Assembly: GCA_024734555.1 (NCBI GenBank)
Contig: JANPWX010000072.1
Location: forward strand, 3,878,420-3,942,419
Direction: 5' to 3'
Source of the DNA: Trochalopteron elliotii
Lineage: Eukaryota > Chordata > Aves > Passeriformes > Leiothrichidae
Length of the DNA stretch: 64,000 nucleotides
Shown: positions 38,931-51,677 of the stretch, one piece after another
Layout of the letters: each line of letters starts with the position of its first letter
How positions within the stretch are numbered: the stretch's first letter is position 1
Made by a program: the position numbers and the translations under genes
Notes under the pieces: generated by a model
What the model was told of the DNA's origin: nothing
Databases searched by the model: none
Seen by the model: the letters and a program-made list of their open reading frames with translations, nothing else

Positions 38931-41057
38931 TTACTGAAAATATATAAAAAAAAAAAGCTCCTAAGAGGCTTTAAGGTATTCATGAATTACCTGGTTTTCT
39001 AAGATATCTGTGATGGCTTTTTGCCATTTTCTATCAACAGCGGGATAATAGGCAACATGTTGCAATGCATTTGCATAAAAAACCGAAAATATTTTTAAGC
39101 AGCACTTGTACACACAGTCATCTGATTTGCATCTATGTCAGTATGACTGGAAGACATGGTAAGGGGAAGCTTCTCTTACCACTTCTATCAAAACAGATAT
39201 CAGGCTCACAATTATGGTGCAGTTATCACTAAAAATACATAGAATTTTGCATATGTATATATAATATGTATCCATATTTTGTGTGCTGCTCTGTGAGGCA
39301 CTTATGAGAATTCTTCCCTAATCCTTGGAAAGATTCTCTGCTCAAAACAGAATTCAAGCTCTGAGTACTCCTAGTGTTTTATAAGGCAACAAAACTGTCT
39401 GTTTAAATGAAACATGAGGAAACCTTCACAGCAGGAGATTGCTGTGAAACACTGATGTATTCATCTGACATTTTCAGATATGTTGCCTGGGGTTACATCC
39501 AAGTACTTCCTACACAGTTTTATTGAGTAGTTTGTTCCTGTGTGACAAAACAGAGATAATATTCAAAATGTACAAAATTATATTTCTATTATTTTCAGCT
39601 TTTAAGTATGTAAGAACAAGACTCACAATGGTACTGCAAATCAATATGAAATTCAAGAAAGTCATTAATATCAGCTGTTTACCCATAAAACTGTCAAATA
39701 TTCAGATGAATCAGGAAGGAGGAAGAGTTTGACTTCTCTTAAAACAGTGGGGGGAATAAGCATATCATATTTCCTTCTGTGTTATCTACAGCATTTAGCC
39801 TTTTATTTCGTATGTAAAGAAGCAAATCCTTTTGATTTGTAGGCATTCAAAGTCCACGGACATCATTTTTGATACTGTTTGCTGGTATATCCTGGAGACT
39901 TGGAGCCACAATTCTGATACTCATTTTCAAACATATTTGATGTGAGTCCTCTATTTTTAGTGACCTGCAGTTTGCTCCATCTTTAGTCAGTGTTTTGAAT
40001 CAATCTCAATGTCAAGGAAATTTCCGTCTTCATGTATTTATACAAGATTAGGTGTAAACTAAAACATTGGTAGTAGGTCACAGAGGCTTCCTTGGCTCAA
40101 GATGTAGAGTGTCTTGTAAGAACACATAACCCTAATTCTTCCAAGTTTTCCTTGTCTTTGCCAGCCACTTCTCAATTGTTTTTCAGTGCTTTCATATGAA
40201 AAATTAAATCTTTTTAAATATGCCAAGGAACAAAAGAAGAATCTGGACTTTTAGTTATTCTTCACCCATTCTGATAAGCATATAAGCACAAGTTTTCTTT
40301 AGAGGCGGAAATGTATGCAAACAATCCAACAACTGTTTCTCTAAAATTATTAAAGTAAAATGTAATATTGACTGATGAGGGCTAAAATATTTCAATTTTG
40401 TAAAAATTATGACAGTGTTGGGTAATATTTTAAGACACCAAAAATAATTAACACTATTGAGAAATTATTTGAAGAAGTGATGTTTGCCTCATCTGGGTGA
40501 AAATAAAAACCCAAAAAACAACAAAACCCCCAGATAGTCTATAAAGTAGATATAGATGAACACAGAAGGAATCCAAAATTCCACTTGAAAATGTTAAAGA
40601 TATCATGAAAACTTTGTGTGCTGTTTAAAATGTTCTATCAGCAGCTGTGCATTCATAAATAAATATCCAAATGCATCAGTGCCAGACAGAAGGATAGCCA
40701 GCAGCTCCTAATAGGCAGAAAAGGAACCAGGACTATCTCTGTATCTCTGTATCTCTGAAAACTGAGTGTTTTGATAAAATTGAGACATTATTTGATAAAA
40801 CAGAATTGCTGGAGATGAAAAATTAAATATGTGGTTTGAATTCCTGTGTATCTCATATATTAGCATCTCCAATAAGGACAAATTGCACGTCTTTGCTCAG
40901 TATTTATCTTGGTATTTATCTTATGTGAGACTTCCTCTTGTCGCTGGTGAGACATAAAGAAGCACTGCTCTGCTTGTCTCTGAAACACACGACTGTGAGA
41001 ACAAGAGGTGTGCTGTGGGTGGCACAAAATAGCATTGTAATCACTGATCTCTTCTCT
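38931..41057. other. Unique AT-rich non-coding DNA
   Basis: No gene or classified repeat is recognised, apart from a three-copy (tatctctg) microsatellite at 40734-40757. Confidence 0.55.
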
Positions 41058-41248
41058 GAGGATGGTCAGGCATTGGAATAGGCTGCCCAGGGAAGTGGTG
41101 GAATCATCTTCCCTGAAAGTGTTCAAAAGGTACATGGATATGGCAGCTGGGAATATGATTTAGTGGTGAACACAGTTGTGGTGGGTTAACAGTTGGAGTC
41201 AATGATCTTGGAGGTCTTTTCCAACCTTAGAGACTCTCCAGTTCTATC
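41058..41248 (+). mobile_element. CR1 LINE 3' end
   Basis: Sense-strand CR1 tail: a 'ggcattggaataggctgccc' stretch (about 41070), 'agggaagtggtggaatcatc', 'gttggagtcaatgatcttgg', then 'aggtcttttccaacctt' and a degenerate terminal repeat. Only the last 190 bp of the element remain, the usual outcome of 5' truncation. Confidence 0.93.
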
Positions 41249-42881
41249 TCTTGCATGCTCAAGACCAGCCTATTCACCACTCGGCAGGGAATGACAAGGC
41301 ATTTTCTGCATAAGCATATGAAGCTTTCTTTTGGGAATGTTAAGGGAGTCTGTTTCTTAGAAGCAAGAAGGAGCTGGTGTTCCAGGGTCCAGCTATGCCT
41401 GAGATTGCTCATAACTCTTTTCCAACAAAAATTGCCTCCTTGCCATTGACCTATGTGTCAATTCATATTCATTGTGGAAGAGCTGTCCTGTGGAACTTTC
41501 TAGATTGCACTCCTCAAGGTGGCAGACCAAACGTCTGTAAGAAGAGTGAACTCCGAGGTCTCTGCTCATACTACTTTCTTCTCATCCATTTATGAAATGA
41601 AGCTGTGACTCAGCTGCCCCCGAACTCAGCTGACTAATTTCTTGGAGCAATCTAGTATGAGACAGAAGAGTTGAGTTTGGAGCAGACACAAAGAAATTCT
41701 AAGGGGGTCTTAATTCTGGTCTCCATAGTCTTTGTTTCCTACGTATATTTGTATCCACTTCAGTGAACAGCCTTGCCAGTCTCAGCTGGGAAAGGGAAGG
41801 GAGGGTAGGTGCAAAGTGCCTGTGACAAATCTGGGTCTGTTCAGCTGCAGGGGTCTTGGAGAGGTGTGGTGTGACCAACACTGTTCAATGATACATCATC
41901 CTCAGCTGAATCAAACCATGCAATGAATGCTGTTTCAATGTGAGACAGATGGCCCCCCTCCCAGATACACACTACTCCTGTTGCACAGTTAGTGTTTTAA
42001 TTCATACTTGGAAAGGCAAAGACTCAGATCTTACATAGAACATTTCTGTGACTGCAAATCCTCAGAACAGATCCTTGTCCTTACATAAGAGGAAGGGTGA
42101 AGGACCAGCTGTTCCCCCACTCAATTTAATACCTATGTTCTCTTCTTTTACATCTGATGTGATGTACTCATTCTTTATTCCCTGCCTGCACTAATCAATC
42201 ATCTCGTGTTGGAGGATTTGCCCCATCATCACTGTTCCAGCCTGCTGTATCACTTAACTTCTTCTCAAAAATGCATAACCTAAACAGTTGCAAATAGCTC
42301 ACACTTATTATGGCTGTGTATGCAGCATCTCGACAAAACAGCCTGCACTGTTTTAGTCACCCACTGTGAGTCTTCAGGAAACCTGAATTGCACTGCAGCT
42401 TTTGCCTGCCCTTCACTTGGGCAGGGTTTTGTTGCCTGGCTAAAGTAAAACCAGAGTCCACATATGACTGAGAAGGCACAGAGGATTTTGCCTTTGAAGG
42501 AAAATGATGCTAACTGTCTAACTGCAACCATGCTGACATTGTGCTGTAGCTTGGCTTGGGCTCTGCATGACAATGATGAATAATCTATTCTATAGTGGGT
42601 AAATTAATAAACATAAATTTCTGGTTCTTTTCTTTTGTTAAAACCAGGCATTTTTATGTTAATGTCAAAGTTAGTGCGCCTGTAAGGATCAAGGCTTTAA
42701 TCATGATGTGCTGAAGGAGTAGCCTGTTTCTGCTCTGCATACCAATATTTAATACTGTGTATTTTTGTCTTCTCCTTATCTGCAGTGCTGCTGGTTTGCT
42801 GTTTTCCATACTACAAGTTTTCTTTAACCCATAACTGGAAAATCCATGTATCTATCTTTGTTGGTTTTTATACCTTTATTT

Positions 42882-42882
<1 letters not shown>
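41249..42882. other. Unique non-coding DNA
   Basis: No gene or classified repeat is recognised. Open frames are all under 100 codons. Confidence 0.55.

Positions 42883-42933
<51 letters not shown>
42883..42933. repeat. (TAGA)n microsatellite, about 13 units
   Basis: An uninterrupted TAGA tetranucleotide array of about 51 bp. Pure arrays of this length are usually polymorphic. Confidence 0.98.
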
Positions 42934-43226
42934 AATTCAGCCGCACTAAGCTGAAAGCCATCAAGTTATTGAAGTAAAACATTAAAATAAAATATTATGA
43001 GAACACCATAAAGGGAATGCTTCAGTAACTCAAACAAAACCTAATAAGAATCACTTTAGGAAATAAAAAATCCACTTAGTTTAAAATGTATCAAATTATT
43101 CAAAAACACCAAATAACTATCCCATGACTTCTTGCTGTGACTGAGTGCCTTTTTTTTTTTAATAGAGTAACTTCCTTCATTAAATGTTATTTTAAATAGT
43201 GGATAGCATGTGTTTCTTTTATTAAT
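42934..43226. other. Unique AT-rich non-coding DNA
   Basis: Nothing recognised here. The longest open frame in the window (173 codons, minus strand, about 43056-43577) passes through this stretch and the neighbouring simple repeat but shows no coding character. Confidence 0.55.
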
Positions 43227-43300
43227 TTGTTTGTTTGGGTTTTTGGGGGTTATTTTTGTTTGTTTGTTTGGTTGGTTGGTTGGTTTGGGTTTTTTTTTTA
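43227..43300. repeat. (TTTG)n/(TTGG)n compound simple repeat
   Basis: TTTG repeats shift to TTGG repeats at about 43269-43285 and end in a T run. The minus-strand frame through this tract gives Lys/Asn/Gln/Pro-rich low-complexity sequence, which explains the long open frame there. Confidence 0.93.
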
Positions 43301-44440
43301 ACTTTGTTATGAAACATGTTCTTCTAAGAAGAGAAAGGACTGGGGCAGGCAAATCTCTGGAAGAAGGACAGTAAGATTGCTTGATCCCCCAGGAATAATC
43401 CCCCAGGGGTTCTTCAGAAGAGAAGGTGGACACTTCAAAGTAAATCTGAAGGGGAGGCTTTCTTGGTGAGCAGGGAATGAAGAGAAGAGGAGGAATAAGA
43501 GCAAGCACACCTATGAGATGAATTGCATCTCTGTGAGGACTGAAGAGGAGCACACACGAATATGTTTTTTCCAGCAAGACACTGAGTTAACAGAAACCAA
43601 ACACAAGGGCAAAGGCATATCCTCTAAGGGTACAGCAGTCTGAGGATATTGGTTTATCAAACCTGCTTTTCTGTCCTTAGTCATTTTGAGTTTTCTCTGT
43701 TCTAAAAGTTAAATAATCTGGTTTACATTCTGTTCATATAGATTTGGATTTAAAGCTTTCTTGAGTTATAGAGAGCCCTTGAGCTCACTATTAGAAAAAT
43801 CATAGTTCAGTCCACCTCAAGTTCAAATCTACCTGATTTATCTTCCTGTGACAGAGATCATTGTGGTTTATTAAATAATGTTTTAAATAGTGTGTGTGTA
43901 TTCACAAGTGTGTGTATATGTTTTGTTTATATTACACTAGAAATAAATTGAAAATCTGAAATCTTAAGGACAAAAATTTGGTGGAATAACATAAATTACT
44001 GTCTTTGTGATTTTACAACTTAAGAATTATCAGTTTTTCACCACATATTTCTTTTCTATTCTTTACCATAGAAATAATGGTCTTGACCTCCTTCTAGGAA
44101 GCACTTGAAATTCAGTGGATGTAACATGTAAGAGTAAGGAATTATTGGCTACAACTAGTGTTAATGCACTCCTAACGCTACCATGATACCAGAGATATGA
44201 AGTGAGCAGCTGTTTCAAGTGATAAACATGCCAGCCCATGTTTGATAAAAGAGTTTAACAAAGGGAATGTCCCTTTCTCTTTGCAAATTTCCTCTTCTTT
44301 TCCAAACATCAGTAATACACAATTTTAAACCACCAATTTTATTTATGGGCATTATAAAATAATGTCAAGTCCTTTATTTCCCCGTGTACAGAATTACATT
44401 TCCCCTCACATTTATTATTTTGTATTTATTTAATTTCTAT
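43301..44440. other. Unique AT-rich non-coding DNA
   Basis: No gene is recognised. Short GT runs occur near 43892-43920. Confidence 0.55.
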
Positions 44441-44450
44441 CCCCCCCCCC
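44441..44450. repeat. C10 homopolymer
   Basis: Ten consecutive C residues in an otherwise AT-rich context. Confidence 0.97.
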
Positions 44451-44760
44451 TTCTCTTGACCTCTTTCTAAGATCTTTAAGCAGGTCTGGCATTCAGAGAA
44501 GGCAAATTCTCAGGGTGATTAAAAATATTTGAAATTAAATGGTAGGATTTGAATATTTTCTGCAAATTCATAAGATGTCTAAAACACAATCAGACTTTCA
44601 ACATTTGTATAACAATAACACATGAAAATAATTCTTTTAGGTGGGAGATTTTCTTCTTTTTTCGCAATGATTAATTAATTTTTTCCCATTTGCTGACCAC
44701 TTTAAAATAAACAAATGCTTTTATTTTGCTTTTCTTCTGAATAAATATCTTTTTACAAAA

Positions 44761-44815
44761 TCACAGAAGGAGTAGGTAAGGTTGGAAGGGACATCTTAGC
44801 TTCTACCTTCCTCAA
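44761..44815 (-). mobile_element. Short CR1 3' terminus, degraded
   Basis: The plus strand reads 'tcacagaaggagtaggtaag' followed by 'gttggaagggacatctta', corresponding to the antisense CR1 3' end (bird CR1 tails read cagaatggtt.. gttggaagggac). Only about 55 bp are convincing. Confidence 0.58.
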
Positions 44816-45234
44816 TAATCCATTAGGGAAGCTTAAGACATAGTCATGATCTAGGTGTCAATCTAATGAGAAGATATCCATTGGATTGTTTATTCACAGG
44901 TGCTGTGAATTGTGAGTGTCCACAGTGTGCTTTCATTTAAATAAGAGCATATAACTTATGCACTTCCTTTAAAAGAAGTTACATTTTAGGGTTTTCTGAC
45001 CAATCAAGTTTTAGATGTACTCAGTTTACATTTTCTAGCTAAAAATGCTTCCTAGGCTATTTACCTTAAATTAAGTGTTCTGATGGTGTAATCTCTTTGT
45101 ACAAAATCACAGTACAAAGTCTCTGAAGAGCAATTAACAGAAGAAATAAAAGATAATAACTTTTTTCTACAGTATATTAGGAGCAGAAAACTTAGTTTCA
45201 AGTAACTTGGACTAATTGGAGAACAACATGGGAA

Positions 45235-45970
45235 AGGAGACTCCGAAAAGATCAGGATGTTGCACAGGTTCTAAATCAGTTCTCTCAGTTTACCATGACA
45301 GAATTTAGGAAAATTCCCATGCTTGATCCCTTTTTTTCTGAGGGAATAATCAGATCATTTGCTGAAAATGGAAAAGAGTATAAAAGAAAGTAATAAACAA
45401 ATTTAAAAAACGCACAATAAAAGAAATTATCAGAGCCAGATGGCATTTATTCAAGAGTTACAAAAAATGAATGGAGCCAACTGTAGAACTATAAAGGTTG
45501 GCATTGTGTCTCTTGCTTGAAATTGTCTTGGTCTGACATCAGCTTCTAAAGAGGCTTCCAGGGCAGCTCTGGGAACAATAGATCTGTAAACCTGATGTCT
45601 CTAAGGACCCAAGAGCAGGAAATTTAATAAAGCAGAGAAGTAATGAGCACTGGTAAATATTATCTGGTTAACAAAAGTCAACACAGCTTTTTTTAAAAAG
45701 ACTGGAAGAAATCAGTGCCGTTCTTTGAATCATCAAACAAACAGGAGGATAAATGAGTCAAAATGGATTTCTGAAAAACTTCTGACAAAGCACCTCACCT
45801 ACAGGCTTTTAAGGAAATTAAGATGTCATGGAATAAAATGGAAAGTCCTTGTTTGGATAAATAACTTTTTAAAATGAGGTAAACAGAAAGAAAAAACAGA
45901 TCATTCTTACTGTGAAGAAAAGCAATCAGAATTTCTGCAGGATTCTGTTACTGTCTGGGTACTGAAGTTC
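45235..45970 (+). mobile_element. Very old CR1-type LINE fossil (RT region)
   Basis: The sense strand preserves the order of phrases found in deeply diverged amniote CR1-type LINEs: 'gatcaggatgttgcacaggt' at about 45252, 'agagccagatggcatttatt' at about 45432, 'ctgtaaacctgatgtc' at about 45585, a 'gtcaacacagctttttt' stretch at about 45678, and a '(t)ttggataaataactttt' stretch at about 45852. It is far more AT-rich and diverged than the avian CR1 copies nearby and contains many indels. I read it as an RT-domain relic predating modern birds. Function is not implied. Confidence 0.75.
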
Positions 45971-48477
45971 TGCTTGTCTCTCATATGACATCATATCTGT
46001 ATGGCCATTTGTTGTTGCTGTATAATTCCTCTTCTTTAAATCACTTTCTGCGTACAGACTTTGGCTGATTCTTTCTTCTCTGAAGAGTTCTCTGTTGATT
46101 AAAAATCAATCTTTATTTCTTTTTATGGAGGAATCTTTAACTTGATTCTTATTCTGGGCTTCTTTTTTCCCCCATTATTCCTCCTTTTTGTCTATTCGCG
46201 TTTTAAAAATTTCAGGATAATTCCCTATAGAAACATACTGGGTGCTTTCAGTGCTTTGTCACAGCCTTCACAATGACATGCAAGATTAGCATGGTCAAAG
46301 TGTTGTGAAGCAGTGGTGCAACATCTCCATCATTACTGACTGGCTGTCAACATTGTTGGCTCATCCTTCCCTGAACTGAAGAACGAACAGCAGCCCCAAC
46401 CCCACTTCAGCTTCCAATTTCAAATGTTTACATCTTGGGATCATTAGTTATGCTTGTTGGCATTCATTGATGTACCCAGGGGATTTGGTGATTCTCCCTG
46501 GTGACATGGCCGAGAACCAGATGTGTTTCTTTTCTGTGCTCTTCATTCTCATCTAGATACAAACACTTTTATCTACTGACCTGTGGAATATTCCCTATGC
46601 TTAACTAGTGGGAAAGTAATCCCATTATATTTCATGTTCCTCTCACAGGCACTTTGAAATTTATTACTCAAAACCAGAAAAATCCGTTAAAAAGCCTAGG
46701 TTATTTTTCTTCTTTAGATTTAAATGCCTGGCTGCTCTGCATATTGACAGCAGAAAGCAATCCTTGGTTTTAGAAATAATTTGAAATTGATTATATGGAA
46801 GTATTAAAATATGAACTTTTTTCTGATGTCAGAAATTAACTATGATGTCTAGCAATCTATCCAGAGGAGGTTATTTCTGGTAAGGCTGTATAAACATTCA
46901 CAGTTGCTGCAAAAAATATGAGAAAAAGTCTGCTAAATTGAAATATGATAGGTTTTTAAAAATTACATGTTTATCTGAAATATGGTGCTGAAATATTGAT
47001 ATCCAATATGGAAGACACTTTATTAAAGAGTACCTCTGATGTTTCATTTTTTTAATGAAGTAACACTGATAAAAAGTGATGCTAACAATTGATTCTAAAC
47101 CTAAGGAAGAAAACTGATTATTTCTAACACATTAAAATAAAGACAGTTTCTGACACAGGAAATGGAAGGGGGCTTTATGATAGTAGGGTTTAATGGAGTT
47201 TTCTTAGTAGTTTATTTGTAGATTAATATGGTTCTCCAGGTTTTGCCCAAAGACTGCTAAAATTACTGCAGGGGGAATGTGTTTGCACAAAAGCAAGCAG
47301 AATCTGAATTTATTTTATTTCAGGAATGAAAATTGTTCATTTTATAAAACAATGATGGAACTGCAGCACAGGGTGAAAGGCAAGTACTGCTTGCTTCATG
47401 GATGTAGGTCCAGGAAGCAACTCATTAACAGCCTCATCTTAATTTTAAGTTAGTCACATATTTAATCTATACTTACATTGCATTAACCTTCAATTACTAT
47501 TTTATTTAACCCTGTCCAAAATCTCTAATATCAAGCCAGATAGTTTTCTGCCAGATCTCCTCTGCGATGAATCACTGTTTTCCCTCTTTCTTCTGAAACC
47601 CAGCTGTTGAGCAACACAAGGAAAACATTCTACAGTCCCTCCAACCCAGCTTTTTTACAAGATTGATGACCCAATTCCTTAATTAGTCAAATACAAGTGC
47701 TATTTCAAAAGTAAATCACACTTTCCCTATACTGAGTATCAAAGATTTACTTTACTACTTTTATAAAGCCAGGGTCTTTTCTAACTTATGTCTAACTAAA
47801 ATCATCTGTATGAGTAGCAAATAAAGATAAAACCAGTCCAAACAAAAACAAATCAGTTGCCTGAGGAATTAAAAACTATTTTAGGTTGTAAGCACTTCAA
47901 ATCATGTTACTAGACTATATGTGAAGTTTCAAGAATACAACATATTTAGTATGATCTGTCCACAAGTTAATGTGAACCTGGGAAGATTTCTCAGCATCTT
48001 GGCAAAAATGAAAATCTCCTTCAGAGTTTTGCTCCTTATTTCTTGACACCTTTGTTGCACATCAAAAAAATGCGTGGAACCACTGAATTTCAAAAAAGCA
48101 TATATGTACAGATATATAAAATAAAATTTTATGTTTTCTTAATGGAAACACAGGTTTATCTTTAGTAGCCTATATTAGAAACAAATTACTAAGACAGATC
48201 AGGGGGAGGGGGGCAGCTACAGTGTCAGGAATAAGTCTAGGTTTGTGAAACTGTTATTTCTTCCCTGCATTCTGTGGGCAGTGAATTTTCCTGGAGAACA
48301 TACCTAAGAGACTGCAGCTTTAGCACTGACTTAGTAGATCAAGATTCTCTTCTCCAAATGAGTCACTGCACAGAACTTTCACAGAAGTTCCACACAACTG
48401 TGAAAATCTTTCTGCTTCTTTGGTAGTTTGAGACCTCAGCTAGAAAAACACTGTATTAATGCAAAATCAATAAAATG
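45971..48477. other. Unique AT-rich non-coding DNA
   Basis: No gene or classified repeat is recognised in this interval. Confidence 0.55.
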
Positions 48478-48903
48478 GTCTGGAAGGGAAGCTATATGAG
48501 AAGCAGATGAGGTCACTTGGTTTGTTCAGCCTGGAGAAGAAGAGGCTGAAGAGACAGAGACCCTACTGAAGTCTACAGCTTCCTTGTGACGGGAGGAGAT
48601 GGGGCAGTAACTGACATCTTCTCTGTGGTAACAAGGACAGGACTCAAGGGAGCGGCCTGAAGTTGTGTCAGGGGAGGTTTAGGCTGGATATTAGGAAAAG
48701 GTTCTTTACCCATGGGGTGGTCAAGCACTGGAACAGGCTCCCAAGGGAAGCGGTCACAGCAGCACGCTGAGAGATTTCCAGAAATATTTGGACAAGGCTC
48801 TCAGGCACAGGGTGTGACTCCTGGGGTGTCCTCTGCAGGGCCAGCAGTCAGACTGTGGACTTGTGGATGTCTTCTAACACAAGATATTCCGTGCGTCTAT
48901 GAA
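48478..48903 (+). mobile_element. CR1 LINE 3' end
   Basis: Sense-strand CR1 tail of about 425 bp: 'gaggtcacttggtttgttca' (about 48510), 'tcaggggaggtttaggctgg' (about 48670), 'attaggaaaaggttcttta', 'gcactggaacaggctcccaa', and a 'gtgtgactcctggggtgtcc' stretch. The terminal repeat near 48890-48903 is diverged. Compared with the 18.4-kb copy it is closer to consensus, so probably younger. It is 5' truncated. Confidence 0.94.
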
Positions 48904-49061
48904 ATTAATTGCAAAATTACTCAAATTACTTTTGCCAAATAGTAGGAAAAAAGCAATCTCTGTACATGATGGAAAATCTGATTGGTTTAGAAATTGCTTC
49001 TGTTTTTAGTTATAAGTTGACAGATCAACCTGTAACAAATGCATTGTCCTAAATTTTCCAT

Positions 49062-49448
49062 AGTGCCCTGATGACAGTTGACCCTCACGGACCAAAGGGG
49101 CATTCTATACCATATGTCACTATTCTCAGTGTATGAAGCGGGGGGAAGAAGGAGAAAGGGGGCAGGGGATATATGGAGTGATGACATTTGCTTTCCTAAG
49201 TAACCATTGGACATGATAGAGCCAAGCTGTCTTGGGGGTAGCTGAGTCTCTGCTGTCCAAGTGGGGACTGAAGCACTTGTTCAGCTTTGCTTGAGCGGGC
49301 ATCTATTGCTTTCCTTGTAAAACCATCTTTACCTCAAAACACAAGTTTTCTTACTTGTACTTATCTGACTCTCTCCCCCATCCCCCCAGAGGGTAGTGGG
49401 TGAGCAGCTCTGTGGAGCTTAGTTGCCAGCTAGGGTTAAACTGTGACA
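49062..49448 (+). mobile_element. ERV LTR (TGTCCTGG family), 5'-truncated
   Basis: The 3' part of the same LTR family as at 38.4-38.9 kb, but in the opposite orientation. U3 is visible ('ccaaaggggcattctatacc' near 49095, a tcactattctc stretch near 49119, a tgtatgaag TATA remnant near 49131), then R/U5 ('cctaagtaaccattggacat' near 49195), ending '...tagttgccagctagggttaaactgtgaca' in pieces, with the CA terminus at 49447-49448. The first part of U3 is missing. No retroviral genes are attached. The copy is well diverged. Confidence 0.85.
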
Positions 49449-50347
49449 CCCATTTTTCAAAACATACATGAATAGTTATAATATCTTTGAATACGTTCAA
49501 CAAACAACATAATAAGTCTACTTGGAGAGTATTTGCAGGTGGTTGACCTTGGAAAAATTTTAGTGCCTGTCTTTGAACACATGCAATCACATGACAACTT
49601 CTCATTATGCAACGGTTGTGCAACATTTTCTCCAGAGAAAACCTGAAATTAAAGATTCATTTAAAATATCTAAAACAATATTGATACATGATTGTGAAAC
49701 TGGTTCTTTTTAAGCAGTCACACTTATTAAAATAAAGTTGAGCACTTTAATTACTGATGGCTGTAATTTCATTGTGATGTCTCCAAGGAGTCTCATATGT
49801 TATGTACAGCACCACAAGATCTTATAGAAACCATGTGTGAAAGGCAATATACAAACACAGCAGAAGTGAATACACTCAAAAATTCAGGAAGATACTACTC
49901 TCAGATTTTACAATATTTAGCAACCTCTGTTACTAATGCGTAGGTGCTGCTAGTGAAAAAGTAAAATGTCTCCATTTAGTATAAAAGAAATTTGAAGCAA
50001 AGTGGTATTTCAACTCTATCTATGACATTCTCCCTGTGAAAGAGATATTGCTTAGTTCTCCAAACTTCAAATATGGCTTTACTGTTACTAACATGTAAAG
50101 AGAAATTAAACCAGTTCGTTTGTTTGTTTTACTGGAAGGTAAGATACTTTTCCTCCCACTTTAGGTTTCCACCAAGGTAGTAGCACATCTTTTATTCAAT
50201 GGAGATGTAATGCACATTTAGCAACACTTTTCAGTCACTATGGTGCTGGGATATTAATAAACTGGGTTATTATCAGCAATGAATTTAATTTATGGAGGTA
50301 TAATTATGGGCAAGTAAATGTAAAATTGAGAACACCCTAGATGACAG
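49449..50347. other. Unique AT-rich non-coding DNA
   Basis: No gene or classified repeat is recognised. Confidence 0.55.
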
Positions 50348-50458
50348 GATCATAGCATAATTTAAATTGAAAAGGGGCCCTGAAGTCAGCTGGCCTAAAT
50401 CCCAAATTGCAACGGGCCTAAATTCAAAGTCAGATCAGGTGACTCAGGATGTGTATTT
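50348..50458 (-). mobile_element. CR1 LINE 3' terminus, old
   Basis: The plus strand starts 'atcatagcataatttaaatt', the antisense CR1 end, followed by 'aaaaggggccctgaagtcag', 'ctggcctaaatcccaaattg', and 'cagatcaggtgactcagga'. This matches the last 110 bp of CR1 with heavy mutation. Confidence 0.75.
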
Positions 50459-51677
50459 CTCACTTTTAGGGATCAATTTAAACTGCTGTAATGTATGATT
50501 ACTCGTAGTACTGATAACATGTATTGGTACGGAAACTGTGGATTGGAGTCAAGTAGCCATATATGGAATGAAAATGTCTGGCCCAAAAGGCATATAGCTT
50601 AAGCCAGGGCAGGGACCTGAGTAAATAATCCAGGTGAACTGATGCAGGCAACTTACGCAGTGCCAAGACTGTCAGCATCAGTAAGTAATTATCAGTGTGT
50701 CAGCTTTTTATTTCTGAACCTTGCATAAAAAGTTTAGCACCATCAGTTTTCAGTCTCAGCCAGAAGCAGATTGATAGATGGTTTGTCTTGGAAAGGTACT
50801 ACAGAGATCAAGGTCTGTCAGTTGTAGTCTAGAGACTGAAAGAGGTTGCCATTGCAAGTAGCAATGTTCTGTAGTATAGTGACAAAAGGAAGCAAATCTG
50901 GTAATACAATGATAAAGTCTGATTGTTACTTCATGGGGTTCTCCAAATTAGCACTTATTTAGCTATATCAGGTACTAACTGCAATGGAAATAACTTGCGG
51001 ACTAAAGGTGCCATATTGGACCTTCAGATATCCTAGCACAATATGAAAGCTATTAATTTAATGCTCTCCAATAAAGTCTTTGAAAATGTGAAATAAATTA
51101 TTCTTTTTACTACCAACTGGAGCTATGTGTATCTAGGTCTTTTGGGACTGACAACAAATGTGAATGTTGTTCACTGATGTACATTTAATAACTTCAAAGT
51201 TATTAAACTGTGATTTACTTTGCTACAACAATTAATTGGCTGAACTCAGGAGGTTCAGTGCAATTTATTATTGATTATTTTATATATATAACTTAATTTT
51301 GCTTTTGGATCTAGTAGTATAGTTTCACAATGAGTCTAATTTAAAACTATAAGTCTAGAATACCATTTATGCTTTAAGAAAGCTCTGAGGAATGGAAAAA
51401 AAATACTAGCAATTTTCTTTTCCTGAAATACAGGGCACACACTAAAATTAAAATTAACTTTAAATTCAAATAATTCACTGCTGAATTGCTGTTTTTTTAT
51501 GAATTTGATTCCTCTATTCTACAGAAAATTTATTTCTAAGTTTGCATTAGTTTGCCAAAAAAATAGTTATTTTTATACAGCCTAACTATAAGGTAATCAA
51601 CACTGTATTTGAAGGCCATTTTAAGAAATTCACTGTTATGACAGAAGAAAATATTTTTATCAAATTTACTGTTTGTC
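50459..51677. other. Unique AT-rich non-coding DNA
   Basis: No gene or classified repeat is recognised. The sequence up to 51677 is the undisturbed target flank of the solo LTR. Confidence 0.55.

Noticed and set aside
43056..43577. Longest open frame of the window, 173 codons on the minus strand
   Set aside because: Its middle is low-complexity Lys/Asn/Gln sequence produced by the TTTG/TTGG repeat; no domain, splice or regulatory context supports a gene.
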